Below the pieces are notes generated by a model that did not search any database, was not told where the DNA came from, and saw only the letters and a program-made list of their open reading frames with translations. Positions 9,935-19,200 of a stretch of 64,000 bases of DNA are shown here, in pieces. The stretch is from contig WSYB01000003.1 of NCBI GenBank assembly GCA_009773645.1, positions 62,001-126,000 of the forward strand. The letters run 5' to 3'. The DNA is from Geobacteraceae bacterium. Lineage in GTDB: Bacteria; Desulfobacterota; Desulfuromonadia; Geobacterales; Geobacteraceae. Made by a program: the position numbers and the translations under genes. How positions within the stretch are numbered: position 1 is the stretch's first letter; each line of letters begins with the position of its first letter.

Positions 9935-11282
9935 AGTCTTTGATTTTTCTGAGCCGGGCGGCGAAGAAGCCGTCCATGCCGTGGCGGTGGGGCCAACTCC
10001 GGAAGCACCCCCGCTCGGAGAAGAGTCCGGCATGAGCAGAAAAAGTTTCCCCCAGGTTTTCTAACACAAAATCGTTGCGCATAGAAAGAAAATCGTCAAT
10101 TACCTCTTCATTTTCTTCACGGGTGGTGGAGCAGGTGGCGAAGAGGATGGTGCCTCCGGGCGTAAGGGGTTCGGCCGCATGTTTCAGGATGGCTTTCTGT
10201 TTGCGGGAAAGCTCCGCCACATCCACCGGGCTCTTCCACCATTTCCCTTCGGGGTTGCGCCTGATTACCCCGAGCCCCGAGCAGGGGGCGTCCACCAGTA
10301 TCTTGTCGAACAGGGCATTTCCCGGTAGCGCCAGGGGCTTTGCGGCGTCAAGGAGGATGGTCTCCACGATGGAGACGCCGAGTCTGGCGGCGCTTTCGGA
10401 AATCAGGCGGAGCTTTCGTTCTCCCATGTCACAAGCGAGGATGGAGCCTTTGTTTTCCATGAGCTGGGCCAGGTGGGTCGCTTTCCCACCGGGGGCTGCG
10501 CAAAGGTCCAGTACCCGTTCGCCGGGGGCCGGCGCCAGAAAAAGGGAGGCAAGCTGGGATGACTCGTCCTGAACCGTGAAGAGACCCTCCTGAAAGGCCG
10601 ACAGCTTTGCAACATGCACCGGCGTAAGGATACGGAGCCCATGAATGGAGTAGCCGGTAGGTTCGGCCGCTATTCCTTCGGCGGCAAGCCTTGAGAGAAG
10701 TTCATCGCGGGAAATTCTGAGGGTATTGACCCTGATAGTGAGGGGCGGAGCATCACCCATGACCCCGGCAAGGAGCTCTGCCTCGGCCATTCCCAGTTGG
10801 TCGATCCATCCTTTCACAATCCACGCCGGATGAGAGTAACGGGCCGCCAGAAAGCCGACGGGATCCTTTTCCCCGTCCGGATAGCTGATGTTGTCCCGTT
10901 CCCGGTCAGCCCGGCGCAAGACCGCGTTGATGAAACCGGCCGCCCTTGATGCCAGGACTTTTGCCAGTTCGACCGTTTCGTTTACCGCCGCGGAAACAGG
11001 GATTCTATCCAGGAAAAACGCTTGGTAGAGCCCCAGGCGGAGCAGAATGAGAACTGCCCGCTCAAGCTTTTCCACTTTTTGCTTGGAAAACTGGTCGATG
11101 ATATGGTCAAGGGTTCCCCGGTGGCGCAAAACCCCGTAAACCAGTTCGGTGAGCAGGCCCCGGTCCGGCCCGGCCAGGTTTCCCCGGGACAGGGTTTGGT
11201 CGAGGAGGATGTCGGCGTAGGACCTTTCCTTTTCAATGCGTAACAGAATATCAAAGGCGGCGCGGCGGGGGTTTGCGGTCAA
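9933..11282 (-). CDS. rsmB: 16S rRNA (cytosine-967-C5)-methyltransferase
   Basis: RsmB methylates C967 of 16S rRNA using SAM. The protein has 449 residues. A NusB-like RNA-binding domain occupies roughly residues 1-140 (AAFDILLRIEKERSYADILL, GFINAVLRR). A Rossmann methyltransferase domain follows, with SAM motif LDLCAAPGGKATHLA, motif IV VDAPCSGLGVIRRNPEGKW, and the second catalytic-pair Cys in ILFATCSTTREENEE. The start is TTG 11282, preceded by AAGGAG at a good spacing. The gene is followed by rpe on the same strand, and an inverted-repeat element lies on each side. Confidence 0.96.
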   Translation of the reverse strand: MTANPRRAAFDILLRIEKERSYADILLDQTLSRGNLAGPDRGLLTELVYGVLRHRGTLDHIIDQFSKQKVEKLERAVLILLRLGLYQAFFLDRIPVSAAVNETVELAKVLASRAAGFINAVLRRADRERDNISYPDGEKDPVGFLAARYSHPAWIVKGWIDQLGMAEAELLAGVMGDAPPLTIRVNTLRISRDELLSRLAAEGIAAEPTGYSIHGLRILTPVHVAKLSAFQEGLFTVQDESSQLASLFLAPAPGERVLDLCAAPGGKATHLAQLMENKGSILACDMGERKLRLISESAARLGVSIVETILLDAAKPLALPGNALFDKILVDAPCSGLGVIRRNPEGKWWKSPVDVAELSRKQKAILKHAAEPLTPGGTILFATCSTTREENEEVIDDFLSMRNDFVLENLGETFSAHAGLFSERGCFRSWPHRHGMDGFFAARLRKIKD

Positions 11283-11295
11283 GTTGACTCCTTAG

Positions 11296-11484
11296 ATTTT
11301 TGCCACAGAGCCACAGAGCCACGGAGAAAACCTTAAAACCTAATTAACAGGGATAAACAGGATATTCAGGATGAAAGGCACTGAGAAGCAAAACACTGCA
11401 AAAGATTTCAGGTCTTGTTCTGATTATCTCTGTTTGAGAAGATTTTGTGGTTTCTCCGTGCCTCTGTGACTCTGTGGCGGGTTT
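11296..11484. repeat. long inverted repeat of the CCACAGAGGCACAGAG family, copy 3
   Basis: The arms are at about 11296-11327 (TTTTTGCCACAGAGCCACAG) and 11451-11484 (CTCTGTGACTCTGTGGC). The enlarged core holds AACAGGGATAAACAGGATAT, with an internal ACAGG(G)ATAAACAGGAT repetition, at 11346-11375. It fills the gap between htpX and rsmB and is the longest of the three copies. Confidence 0.75.
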
Positions 11485-11492
11485 AATAAATA

Positions 11493-11522
11493 AAACGGCG
11501 CAGCTGGAAACCTGCGCCGTTT
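11493..11522 (-). terminator. intrinsic terminator of htpX
   Basis: An 11-bp perfect stem, AAACGGCGCAG/CTGCGCCGTTT, with an 8-base loop is followed on the - strand by TTTTATTTATT. It lies 21 bases after the htpX stop codon. Confidence 0.85.
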
Positions 11523-11543
11523 CACTGGTAGGAAAGCAAAATA

Positions 11544-12398
11544 TCAGCCTCTCCGGCTGTAAGCCATCTCTTCCAGCCTTCTCACCCGCTCCTCCATGGG
11601 GGGATGGGTGGAGAAGAGCGACATGAGGCCACCGCCGGTAAGGGGATTGACGATGAACATGTGGGCGGAGGCCGGATTGGCGCCCATCGGTATCTGCCGG
11701 TTGGCCATTTCCAGTTTCCTAAGGGCGCTGGCCAGGTAGAGGGGATTGCCGGAGACCTGAGCTCCCCCTTTGTCCGCCGCGTATTCACGGGAACGGGAAA
11801 TGGCCATCTGGATCAGCATGGCTGCCAAAGGCGCGACGATCGCCATTACCAGCATGCCGAAAGCGCCCCCCCCTTCTTCGTCGCGGTCGCGTCCGCCGCC
11901 GAAGATCGCCGCCCACTGAGCCATGTGGGCCAGATAGGTGATGGCGCCGGCGATGGTTGCGGCGATGGAGGAGATGAGGATGTCCCGGTGTTTTACGTGG
12001 GAAAGCTCGTGGGCCATGACCCCCATCAGCTCATCGCGGTTCAGGATACGCAGTATGCCGGAAGTGGCGGCCACGGCGGCATGTTCCGGATTGCGGCCGG
12101 TGGCGAAGGCATTGGGGGTTTCCGAAGGGATGATGTAGACCTTTGGCATCGGTATGCCTGCCTGGACCGCCAGCTGCCTCACCAAGCCATAAAACTCGGG
12201 CTGCTCCGCCTCGGTCACGGGCTTCGCACCGTACATGGCCAGCACGATCTTGTCGGAAAACCAGTAGGACACGAAATTCATCACTCCGGCCATGACCAAG
12301 GCAAATGTCATCCCCGATTTCCCGCCGATGGCTCCTCCGGCCAGCACCAGCAGGACCGTCAGAAGGGCCATCAGGAATGTTGTTCTCAATGCGTTCAT
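11544..12398 (-). CDS. htpX: HtpX-type membrane zinc metalloprotease
   Basis: HtpX is an inner-membrane M48 zinc protease for quality control of damaged membrane proteins. The protein has 284 residues. Two N-terminal hydrophobic segments (about residues 5-22 and 27-50) precede the active-site HELSH in [12 protein letters not shown], whose two His and the downstream Glu in REYAAD are the zinc ligands. Another hydrophobic pair lies around residues 140-165 and 185-205. The C-terminus [18 protein letters not shown] is diagnostic. GAGGT stands 6 bases before the ATG. The gene appears monocistronic: it has its own terminator, and the next upstream gene is divergent. Confidence 0.96.
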   Translation of the reverse strand: MNALRTTFLMALLTVLLVLAGGAIGGKSGMTFALVMAGVMNFVSYWFSDKIVLAMYGAKPVTEAEQPEFYGLVRQLAVQAGIPMPKVYIIPSETPNAFATGRNPEHAAVAATSGILRILNRDELMGVMAHELSHVKHRDILISSIAATIAGAITYLAHMAQWAAIFGGGRDRDEEGGGAFGMLVMAIVAPLAAMLIQMAISRSREYAADKGGAQVSGNPLYLASALRKLEMANRQIPMGANPASAHMFIVNPLTGGGLMSLFSTHPPMEERVRRLEEMAYSRRG

Positions 12399-12508
12399 TT
12401 TTTTACCTCATCTCGATTCAGCTTATCAACAGGCTGTCAGGACATTGTGACATTATAAGTATAATCATTGCCGTATAAAACTGCAAGGGGGGTCAACACG
12501 CCACCCCC

Positions 12509-12536
12509 TTGACTTCCCGTTAAAGTGGGCTACTAT
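12509..12536 (+). promoter_or_regulatory. sigma-70 type promoter for the selenoprotein gene
   Basis: TTGACT (12509-12514) and TACTAT (12531-12536) are 16 bases apart, about 40 bases before the start codon. A GC-rich imperfect dyad (AAGGGGG/CCCCCTT) overlaps the -35 box and might affect its use. Confidence 0.65.
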
Positions 12537-12577
12537 CTGCTTAAACGCAATTTAATTCACTACATGGAGGTTTGGCA

Positions 12578-13147
12578 ATGGGAAGCGTTATCACATGGGA
12601 AACGGATCTGAAAAAGGCCCTGGCGCGGGGCCAGGCGGAGCACAAGACCATCCTGCTCGATTTCTTCAACCCTGGCTGAATTGGCTGCAAACAGATGGAT
12701 GCGGTCACGTATCCCAATTTGGAAGTCTTCAACTTTATTACCGATAAAATCGTCCCACTGCGGGTACCTGCCGATGCCCAGCCGATCTCCGGCGATTTCA
12801 AGGTGATGTGGACCCCTACCCTGGTGACCCTCGACTATTATGGCAAGGAACATCACCGAACGGTCGGCTTCCTCCCTCCTGAAGAGCTGATACCATCGCT
12901 CCTTTTGGGGATGGGAAAGACCGATTTTGAAACCGGTCAGTTTAATGACGCGATCATTCACTTCAATACCCTCCTGAACGGTTATCCCGGGAGCGCTGCC
13001 GCGCCGGAGGCCGTTTACCTGCGCGGGGTCAGCTGTTACAAAAGCACCCACGACGCCAAACCGCTCAAGGAGGCCTACGAACAGCTCAAGGCCGAATACC
13101 CGGAAAGCGAATGGGCGACGCGTGCCCAGCCTTACAGTCTTTTATAG
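12578..13147 (+). CDS. selenocysteine-containing thioredoxin-fold protein (in-frame TGA at 12677)
   Basis: A 190-codon frame runs from ATG 12578, with GGAGG 7 bases upstream, to TAG 13147. It is broken only by TGA at codon 34. The context is FFNPG-TGA-IGCKQMD, so the TGA takes the first position of a thioredoxin-type CxxC and would give UxxC. After the TGA the same frame continues as a normal thioredoxin-fold chain with a cis-Pro segment (MWTPTLVTLD, about residue 84). It ends in a TPR-like helical tail (GQFNDAIIHFNTLLNGYP). A 7-bp stem, TGGCTGC/GCGGTCA with a 12-base loop, begins 3 bases after the TGA and could serve as a bacterial SECIS. Promoter and terminator make the gene monocistronic. 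A nonsense mutation is the alternative reading, but UxxC placement argues against it. Confidence 0.85.
12680..12707 (+). promoter_or_regulatory. candidate SECIS hairpin downstream of the Sec codon
   Basis: TGGCTGC (12682-12688) can pair with GCGGTCA (12701-12707) when G-U pairs are allowed, leaving a 12-base loop AAACAGATGGAT. The loop lies 10-21 bases after the TGA, near the usual distance for SelB recognition. The loop sequence itself was not matched to a known SelB site. Confidence 0.4.
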
Positions 13148-13181
13148 CTTGATAATCTACACATTTATTGGTAATTAATGC

Positions 13182-13206
13182 GGGGGACTTTGATGTCCCC
13201 CTTTTT
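13182..13206 (+). terminator. intrinsic terminator of the selenoprotein gene
   Basis: A 7-bp stem, GGGGGAC/GTCCCCC, with a 6-base loop is followed by TTTTT. It lies 35 bases after the stop. The open frame that appears to extend the next gene upstream to 13168 reads through this hairpin, so that longer start is unlikely. Confidence 0.85.
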
Positions 13207-13245
13207 GCAACTGGAGTTATCCTCTTTACTCGTTATGGAGGCGGT

Positions 13246-14679
13246 TTGGACCATCTGTTCCTGGGTGTGTTAATAATTGCTGCGGTGGCTCTGGCACTTG
13301 CTTCGGCAGGCCACGCCCTCCTCTATAAGCGAGATCCCAGGTCTGCCCTGGGTTGGATAGGCGTCTGCCTCACCTTGCCGTTCCTGGGGCCGTTCTTCTA
13401 CTGGAGCATGGGGATTAACCGCATCAACCGCAAGGCAAGGCAGTGGCTTGAGAGCGGTCGCCGCCTGGCCGGCTGGGACAGCTTTCCGTCACGACAGATA
13501 CAGGAAGCGGTGGATTCCCTCCCTCCGGCGGGGAAACATCTGGGCGAGCTCCGCGCCCTTTCCAATCGGGTGGTCACTTCTCAACTCGTCGGCGGCAGCC
13601 GGCTTACCCCGCTGAAAAACGGAGAGGGGGCCTATCCGGCCATGCTGGAAGAGATCGGGGCCGCCGGGCATTCGGTCCATCTGAGCACCTACATCTTTGA
13701 CGGGGACCGGACGGGACACCTATTTGTGGACGCCCTGAAAAGGGCCGCCGACCGGGGGGTTGAGGTCAGGGTCATCGTTGACAGCCTGGGCGAGAAGTAC
13801 TCCCACCCCACTGCCAGAAGGCTCCTGAAGGGATCTCGGGTAAAGGTGGGCCGTTTTCTCCCCTTACGGCGCGGCGGGTACGTCAACTTGCGGAACCATC
13901 GGAAGATACTGGTCGTCGACGGCCGGAAAGCCTTCACCGGCGGGATGAACATCGGCGACCGGCATATGGTGGCGCGGACAGGCAAACCGCCTGCGGTGGT
14001 GGACATGCACTTTCAGGTGGAAGGGGAGGTGGTGGCCGATCTGCAAAAGGTCTTTCTGGAAGACTGGTATTTTGTCACGGGAGAACTGCTGGATGACCGG
14101 CGTTTTTTCCCATCGCTTTCTCCCGCCGGTACGGCCCTTTCCAGGGTCATAAGCGACGGTCCGGACAAGGAGTTCAGAAAGCTGCACTGGATCGTCATGG
14201 GAGCGCTGGCGTGCGCCAGACATCGTGTGCAGATCATGACCCCCTACTTCATACCCGACCGTCCGCTTATTTCGGCCCTGGTCACCGCCGCCATGCGTGG
14301 GGTGGAGGTCTCCCTGATCCTCCCCGCCCTCAATAACCTACCCTTTGTGCACTGGGCGACCAGGTCCTATCTTTGGGAGCTTTTGCAGCAGGGGATCATG
14401 GTCTACTACCAGCCCCCCCCCTTTGTTCATACCAAGCTCTTCCTGGTGGACGGGGTCTGGAGCCTGATCGGCTCCGCAAACCTCGATCCCCGGAGCTTCC
14501 GGCTCAACTTCGAGCTCGACCTGGAGGTTTACGACGGGGAATTCGCCGGGCTGCTCTGCGGACATTTCGCGGAGGCGCTGGCCCGCTCCCAGCAGGTAAC
14601 CCTGGAAGAGATGGACGGGCGCCCCTTGCCGGAAAAGCTCCGGGACAGCACGGCCAAGCTCTTCTCGCCGTATCTGTGA
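13246..14679 (+). CDS. cls: cardiolipin synthase-like phospholipase D protein
   Basis: This 477-residue membrane enzyme of the phospholipase D superfamily probably condenses two phosphatidylglycerol molecules to cardiolipin. The N-terminal PLDc_N region has two hydrophobic segments (about residues 4-22 and 35-55). Two HKD motifs are complete: NHRKILVVDGRKAFTGGMN in the middle, and VHTKLFLVDGVWSLIGSANLD near the C-terminus. TTG 13246 is the preferred start. It follows GGAGG at 13237-13241, and any start further upstream would read through the preceding gene's terminator. A GTG at 13270 is a second possibility. The gene is not obviously linked to its neighbours. Confidence 0.9.
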   Translation: MDHLFLGVLIIAAVALALASAGHALLYKRDPRSALGWIGVCLTLPFLGPFFYWSMGINRINRKARQWLESGRRLAGWDSFPSRQIQEAVDSLPPAGKHLGELRALSNRVVTSQLVGGSRLTPLKNGEGAYPAMLEEIGAAGHSVHLSTYIFDGDRTGHLFVDALKRAADRGVEVRVIVDSLGEKYSHPTARRLLKGSRVKVGRFLPLRRGGYVNLRNHRKILVVDGRKAFTGGMNIGDRHMVARTGKPPAVVDMHFQVEGEVVADLQKVFLEDWYFVTGELLDDRRFFPSLSPAGTALSRVISDGPDKEFRKLHWIVMGALACARHRVQIMTPYFIPDRPLISALVTAAMRGVEVSLILPALNNLPFVHWATRSYLWELLQQGIMVYYQPPPFVHTKLFLVDGVWSLIGSANLDPRSFRLNFELDLEVYDGEFAGLLCGHFAEALARSQQVTLEEMDGRPLPEKLRDSTAKLFSPYL

Positions 14680-14731
14680 TGCTATCGGCAAAGTCTGACC
14701 CACGTGTCTCCCCGTTTGGGGCAGAACTTGC

Positions 14732-14762
14732 AATAGGTATTGTGATCAACAGAATACCTATT
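14732..14762. repeat. 10-bp inverted repeat downstream of the fic gene
   Basis: AATAGGTATT (14732-14741) and AATACCTATT (14753-14762) flank an 11-base loop between the convergent cls and fic genes. Further AATGCCTATTTATT-like copies follow it. There is no T-run, so a role as terminator is uncertain. Confidence 0.5.
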
Positions 14763-14777
14763 TATTGGGTATAATGC

Positions 14778-15818
14778 CTATTTATTCCGCCAGTGAGCAT
14801 CAGGGCCTCGTCCAAGGCATTCGAGACGGGTCGCTTCCCGCTCCTGGCGCAAGATACGGCGGATCAGGTCAATACCAACCGCCGGACAGCGCTTCTGGAT
14901 GTCCTTGATGGAAAAGTCACCGTGCATGCTCCTGATAGCTTCGAGCACGGTGGCGGTCTTTGCCCCCTTTGCAGCGGAGACGTCCCCCACCCGGCTTTCG
15001 AATTCCCGATACGCCGTCTTCAGGATGAACAGCAGATAATTCACGTAATGCCACGGATCGTGCTTCCCTTCGTGCCATCCCCGGGAACTCAGCTCCAGCG
15101 TCTCGTAGTAGCGCTCTTTGTTTTCTTCTATGAGCCGTTCGAGACTGATGTAACGCCCGACCTCATAGCCCAGATGGTAGCACTGCAACAGGAGGAGGAG
15201 CCGGGAAACCCGGCCGTTGCCGTCGCGGAAAGGATGGATGCAGAGAAAATCAAGATTGAATGCGGCCAGAGCGATCAGTGGGTGCGCCCATCGCTCCCGT
15301 AAGCAGCTATTCCACATCTCCAGAAGTTCCGCCATGTAAGCCGAAGTCTTGTCCGCTTTGACCGTTTTGAAGCGTAACCGTTCCCTGCCGTCGGGATACC
15401 GCTCGATTATATCGCCATCCTTCTCTTTGAATTTTCCGGCATCCCAGATATCGCCACGTGTGAGACGGTGGAACTCCAGAATTGACTGTTCAGAAAGGGG
15501 GAGAGCGGCTCCTTTGGAATGGATGAGGTCGAGCGCCTGCCGGTAGCCGCGGACCTCTTCCTCATTCCGGTCATGAAGCAGCTCTTTTCCCAAGATTACC
15601 GCCTTGATGCGGCGCTCTTCCACGGTAACGCCTTCGATGCGGTTGGATGAGACGGCGCTTTCGATCAGTGCGTGTTCTCGCAGGGCTTTCAGCTTTTGCG
15701 GCGCCTGGCGGGTATAGAGTTCCTGGCGGCCCCGCGCCTCGCCCAGATCGGCCAGATACCAGGATGTGCTGGCGGGGATTGTTTCAAGTTTTCCGGCAAA
15801 CTGCTTGAAGGTCATCAT
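14778..15818 (-). CDS. Fic-domain AMPylase-type protein with N-terminal inhibitory helix
   Basis: Fic proteins transfer AMP or related groups from nucleotides to hydroxyl side chains of target proteins. This 346-residue protein has the core motif HPFRDGNGRVSR (about residues 194-205), which fits HPFx(D/E)GNGRxxR, so it should be catalytically competent. The inhibitory motif (S/T)xxxE(G/N) is present as SNRIEG near residue 60, making this a class II Fic in which the N-terminal helix restrains activity. The C-terminal region is probably a winged helix (SIKDIQKRCPAVGIDLIRRI). GGAG precedes the ATG. It is encoded alone beside a tandem repeat and the SIR2 gene. Target and function are unknown, and toxin, defence and regulatory roles are all possible. 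Confidence 0.9.
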   Translation of the reverse strand: MMTFKQFAGKLETIPASTSWYLADLGEARGRQELYTRQAPQKLKALREHALIESAVSSNRIEGVTVEERRIKAVILGKELLHDRNEEEVRGYRQALDLIHSKGAALPLSEQSILEFHRLTRGDIWDAGKFKEKDGDIIERYPDGRERLRFKTVKADKTSAYMAELLEMWNSCLRERWAHPLIALAAFNLDFLCIHPFRDGNGRVSRLLLLLQCYHLGYEVGRYISLERLIEENKERYYETLELSSRGWHEGKHDPWHYVNYLLFILKTAYREFESRVGDVSAAKGAKTATVLEAIRSMHGDFSIKDIQKRCPAVGIDLIRRILRQEREATRLECLGRGPDAHWRNK

Positions 15819-15918
15819 GGTTGAGTGGCTCCGGAATTGGGGAATGGGAGATTATTTATTGAAATTTCTAGCGCGGTCATTTTAGCTGTACCGACCCATT
15901 TATTTGAATTTTGGAGAT

Positions 15919-16008
15919 GCGACCCCTTAGGTTCTCCGACCCCTTAGGTTCTCCCGACCCCTTAGGTTCTCCCGACCCCTTAGGTTCTCCGGCCCCTTAG
16001 GTTCTCCT
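15919..16008. repeat. five-copy tandem repeat, 17-18 bp unit
   Basis: The unit CGACCCCTTAGGTTCTCC repeats five times, with small length differences and one GACC to GGCC change in the last copy. The repeat supplies the stop codon of the small membrane protein read from the opposite strand (TAA inside AACCTAAGG). There are no variable spacers, so it is not a CRISPR. Confidence 0.85.
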
Positions 16009-16194
16009 CAGCGGGCCAAGCCACGGGAGAGTGCGATACGTGAGAAGGAAGAAGAGGATTGAGCCGGAGATGCCGGAGAGCGGCAGGGCTAGGTGCTGGC
16101 CGAGGAGCGGAACGAGACATTTCTCGCGGAAGACGCCGTTCAAGATGGCAAGGGGGATGAAGGAGGCCCAGATTGTCGTGGTTTTCAGTATCAT
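15997..16194 (-). pseudogene. small two-helix membrane protein, probably truncated by the tandem repeat
   Basis: The frame encodes 65 residues from ATG 16194, or 82 from 16245. It has two hydrophobic segments (ILKTTTIWASFIPLAILNG and ALPLSGISGSILFFLLTY) around a short FREKCLVPLLG loop. It resembles the N-terminal half of a family of short uncharacterised inner-membrane proteins, recalled from memory and not searched. The frame runs into the tandem repeat, whose sequence supplies the last residues (LRRT) and the stop. This suggests that the original 3' end was lost. It lies 40 bases downstream of the SIR2 gene on the same strand. Confidence 0.45.
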
Positions 16195-16234
16195 CTTCAA
16201 ATCTTCAAGTCCCGACACTCGCCCCCGACCCCAT

Positions 16235-19200
16235 TCATCGCGCATTCCACCTACGCTTCAGTTCAATTAATCGAGAGTCATTCAACAAAGAAGGCTCTGC
16301 CTCTCCAATTTTAGTCAGAACATCTTCAATACCATATGGCCATTTTGTTGCGTTTTCAGGTAAAACGGCCCATATAAGCGCCAATGTCTTTTCCGGGTAT
16401 TTTGTGACAATCTCGTTCTTTGCCCCCCGTATGTGAGGAAGAAAAATGCCCTCCTCATCAATTCTAGTCACCAGTGGCAGAATTGTGTCTGTGACAATAG
16501 GAAACACAGCTTCATTCGAAAAGGCTAAATCACATAGCTTCGCGGATATACTCGGGCTCTTTGCTTGTTTCTGACGCGGCCAAACCTCTGTAAAGAAAAC
16601 AGGTAAATTCGCTCTCCAAGAGCCTTTCCCTCCTTCAGAGGACCATCTCTCCAACTGCCAAATTACCTGGCCTCGGAAATCATCATCTGCATTAAGCAAA
16701 ACAGTACGCATCTCCTCATTTGTAATGAAGCGTTTCCCTGTTTTCTTGTACGGACTTCCCCATCCGGCCAAAAGAATTGCCGACAAAACATTGCCCTCTC
16801 TTCGCCCAACAACATGCTTGTCCAGAGCAAGCTTTATGAACCGAGGCTTCAAACGGAGGTAAAGTTTTTCGTTCGGAACAGTTGCAGCCCAGAGAAAGCC
16901 GTCCCAAAAGGCATCGTGATCCTCGTCTTCATTGCCAAGAGCAGAGAGAATATTCTTATCGGTCCAGGCAGGAGCAATTGCATAAAACCAATTCAGGTGA
17001 AATGCAAACATTACCAGTGCATACCGCCTGTGGTCACCCGGCAAGCCCAGCAATTCTTCAACATGGGTGGTCCAAGGTATAGGAAATCCTTTCCCGGCTT
17101 TTAATCCCTCCTTCTGTGGATCATTCATGATGGCTTGCGCCAATTTGCCAACCGGCGAATTCAGCGCTTCCGTCGCCCATGCCGGGTCCTTATCCCCGCG
17201 AACTAAACCCGTTTTGGAGATTTCTGATGCAGTCCTTAACACTTCGACAATCTTTGACCATATCCCTTCGAATTGTTCCGGGTAGCTATTAATCAGGGCT
17301 TTACTGGATTTTTGAAGCCAATCCGCTGTTGGATAAATAAATCCTGCAACTGCGTCGGTCGATAAATTTGCTAATCTTTGGGCAATCAGCGCTGAGAACC
17401 GCGGCTTATCTTTTTCCCTCGCAGGAGAATATAGAAACTTTCTCCAGGCCCACTCCGGCCATTCTCCTTTTTTCGCTGAGATGTTGAGCGCCGAAAATGC
17501 ACGAATTGGTCGTTCGGAAGCCAATCCCGCAAAGGGATCTTTTTCTACGAATCCTTCAGTCATACGACCGCTAAGTTCCCTAGCCTTGCCGAGAAGTGAG
17601 TACAACGGTTCAGCAAGCAGCACTGAGAACTCTGAGTCAGTTCGGACAGTGCCACCACGACTTTCCATGGAAGCGGCGGCCTTAGCTGCGTATTGCTGTT
17701 GCCATTCAGGTGCAAACTTCTGCAACTTGGCGCTTTCCGTTTGCAGGTCGAAGCTGAAACCGCAGCCATTTTTATGAAGCCAATGTATGCGGTTTAGAGA
17801 GCTCCAAGCACGCCATTTTTCATATTCTTTCTTATCTTCCCCTTTTAAGCGTGAGTAACCTCTTAGCAGCCGCTTCTCCATCCGCTTCCTCATTGACTCA
17901 GGGAAATCACTCCATCGTTGTCCCAGAGTCAGCATGAGATCTCTTTTATGGTGGCTATCCCAAAATACGCCGTCATTCAGACTGCAAAGCAACTGACCAG
18001 TTTCGGCGCCGGTAAGAAGTTCTTGACGACCGGACGCCCATATTCTTAATCGGGCAAAGACCTTGTCATCATCTGTCCACCAAGCCAGATACTCCTGTTT
18101 CGCTAGTTCCGGGTTTTGAATAATGAGCCTCTTGAAAAGGTTTACATAGAAGAGGAATGTATGCGAGATGCCGTAATGCCTATCTGAAGACTCTCCTTCC
18201 AAATCCGGGTCCGGTTCTATCGGACAGAGAGTGAGATAACTAAATCCTTCAAGTTCTTTCTCAAGGGAAACGGCGTGTTCCAGATTCTTCCGGAATTCCC
18301 GAACAGCGGTTACGAGATGTTCGTCAGGGATTTCTACCTTCTCGTGAAGCTCCGGATACTTTACATCCAGGCTTATCATTTGCCTGACACTAATGCCGTC
18401 AATGTTTTCCGGAGGTTTCGGTCCACCACTATATGGCCATTCCAATTTCAAATAGGGCCGCCAAATCGAAGCGACCTCCCTTACCGCAGCATCAGACCAG
18501 CCATCAAGATCAATCGCAGCCTTCAGTTGATACCATTCATGATAGTCTTCTTTACACGTGCCCCATGCTTCGAAAACATAACGCCATGCTCGCCGGACTG
18601 CGGGAAAGGATTCTTGTTTTCTTCGTTCTAGTTCATACAGGATACGAGCTTGTATCCCGGAATGGAGTCCGGCTTGATGAGATGCCCACCAGACCGATGC
18701 AGGTTGATACGAAACCACACTAATCCAAAGACCAAGTTGCCATAACCGATTGGGCAACGTGGGCATATTAACTGAGTAATGCCCCCTTAATGCGGCAAAG
18801 TTGCTGTCTTGGAAATTTTGTCGATCAAGCCTGGTTGCGGCAAAGCAATTCCATACGCCTTCAGGAATCTCTCTCTTTGCCCAATGATCTTCAGGATCAA
18901 TCTTTGGGGGTATCGGATCACCGTCCAATCCGTATGATTCAAAAGGATCAAAATACGGCCCTCGTTCAAAATAACTGCCGAGATTGCCAGGCTTCAGATA
19001 TCGTATAGCAGGATCAAAAACGCACAACCATTCGGCAGGAAGCGGATTTTCGGAAGCGGTGACCCTCTTTGCCCCTTCAAGAGTAGAGACAATATGTGCT
19101 ACCTGTCCTCTTTCGTGAGGTAGTAGAGCTTCCGGCCCTTTTCGGGCCATGTCAATGACATTTCCGTGCCATAATTCGGGGTTCTGCGCTCTGCAAGCCC

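Noticed and set aside
8856-10064. 402-codon + strand frame across nudL and rpe
   Set aside because: It runs opposite two clear genes and through two inverted repeats, and its translation has no recognisable domain.
12677-12679. TGA as a nonsense mutation splitting a gene in two
   Set aside because: The TGA sits exactly at the first position of a CxxC-type active site, the frame is otherwise intact on both sides, and promoter and ribosome-binding site precede the upstream part. A selenocysteine codon explains this better.
13168-13245. Longer N-terminus of the cardiolipin synthase
   Set aside because: The frame would pass through the terminator hairpin of the preceding gene. TTG 13246 has its own GGAGG.
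15919-16008. CRISPR array
   Set aside because: The units adjoin directly and have no unique spacers, and no cas gene is present.
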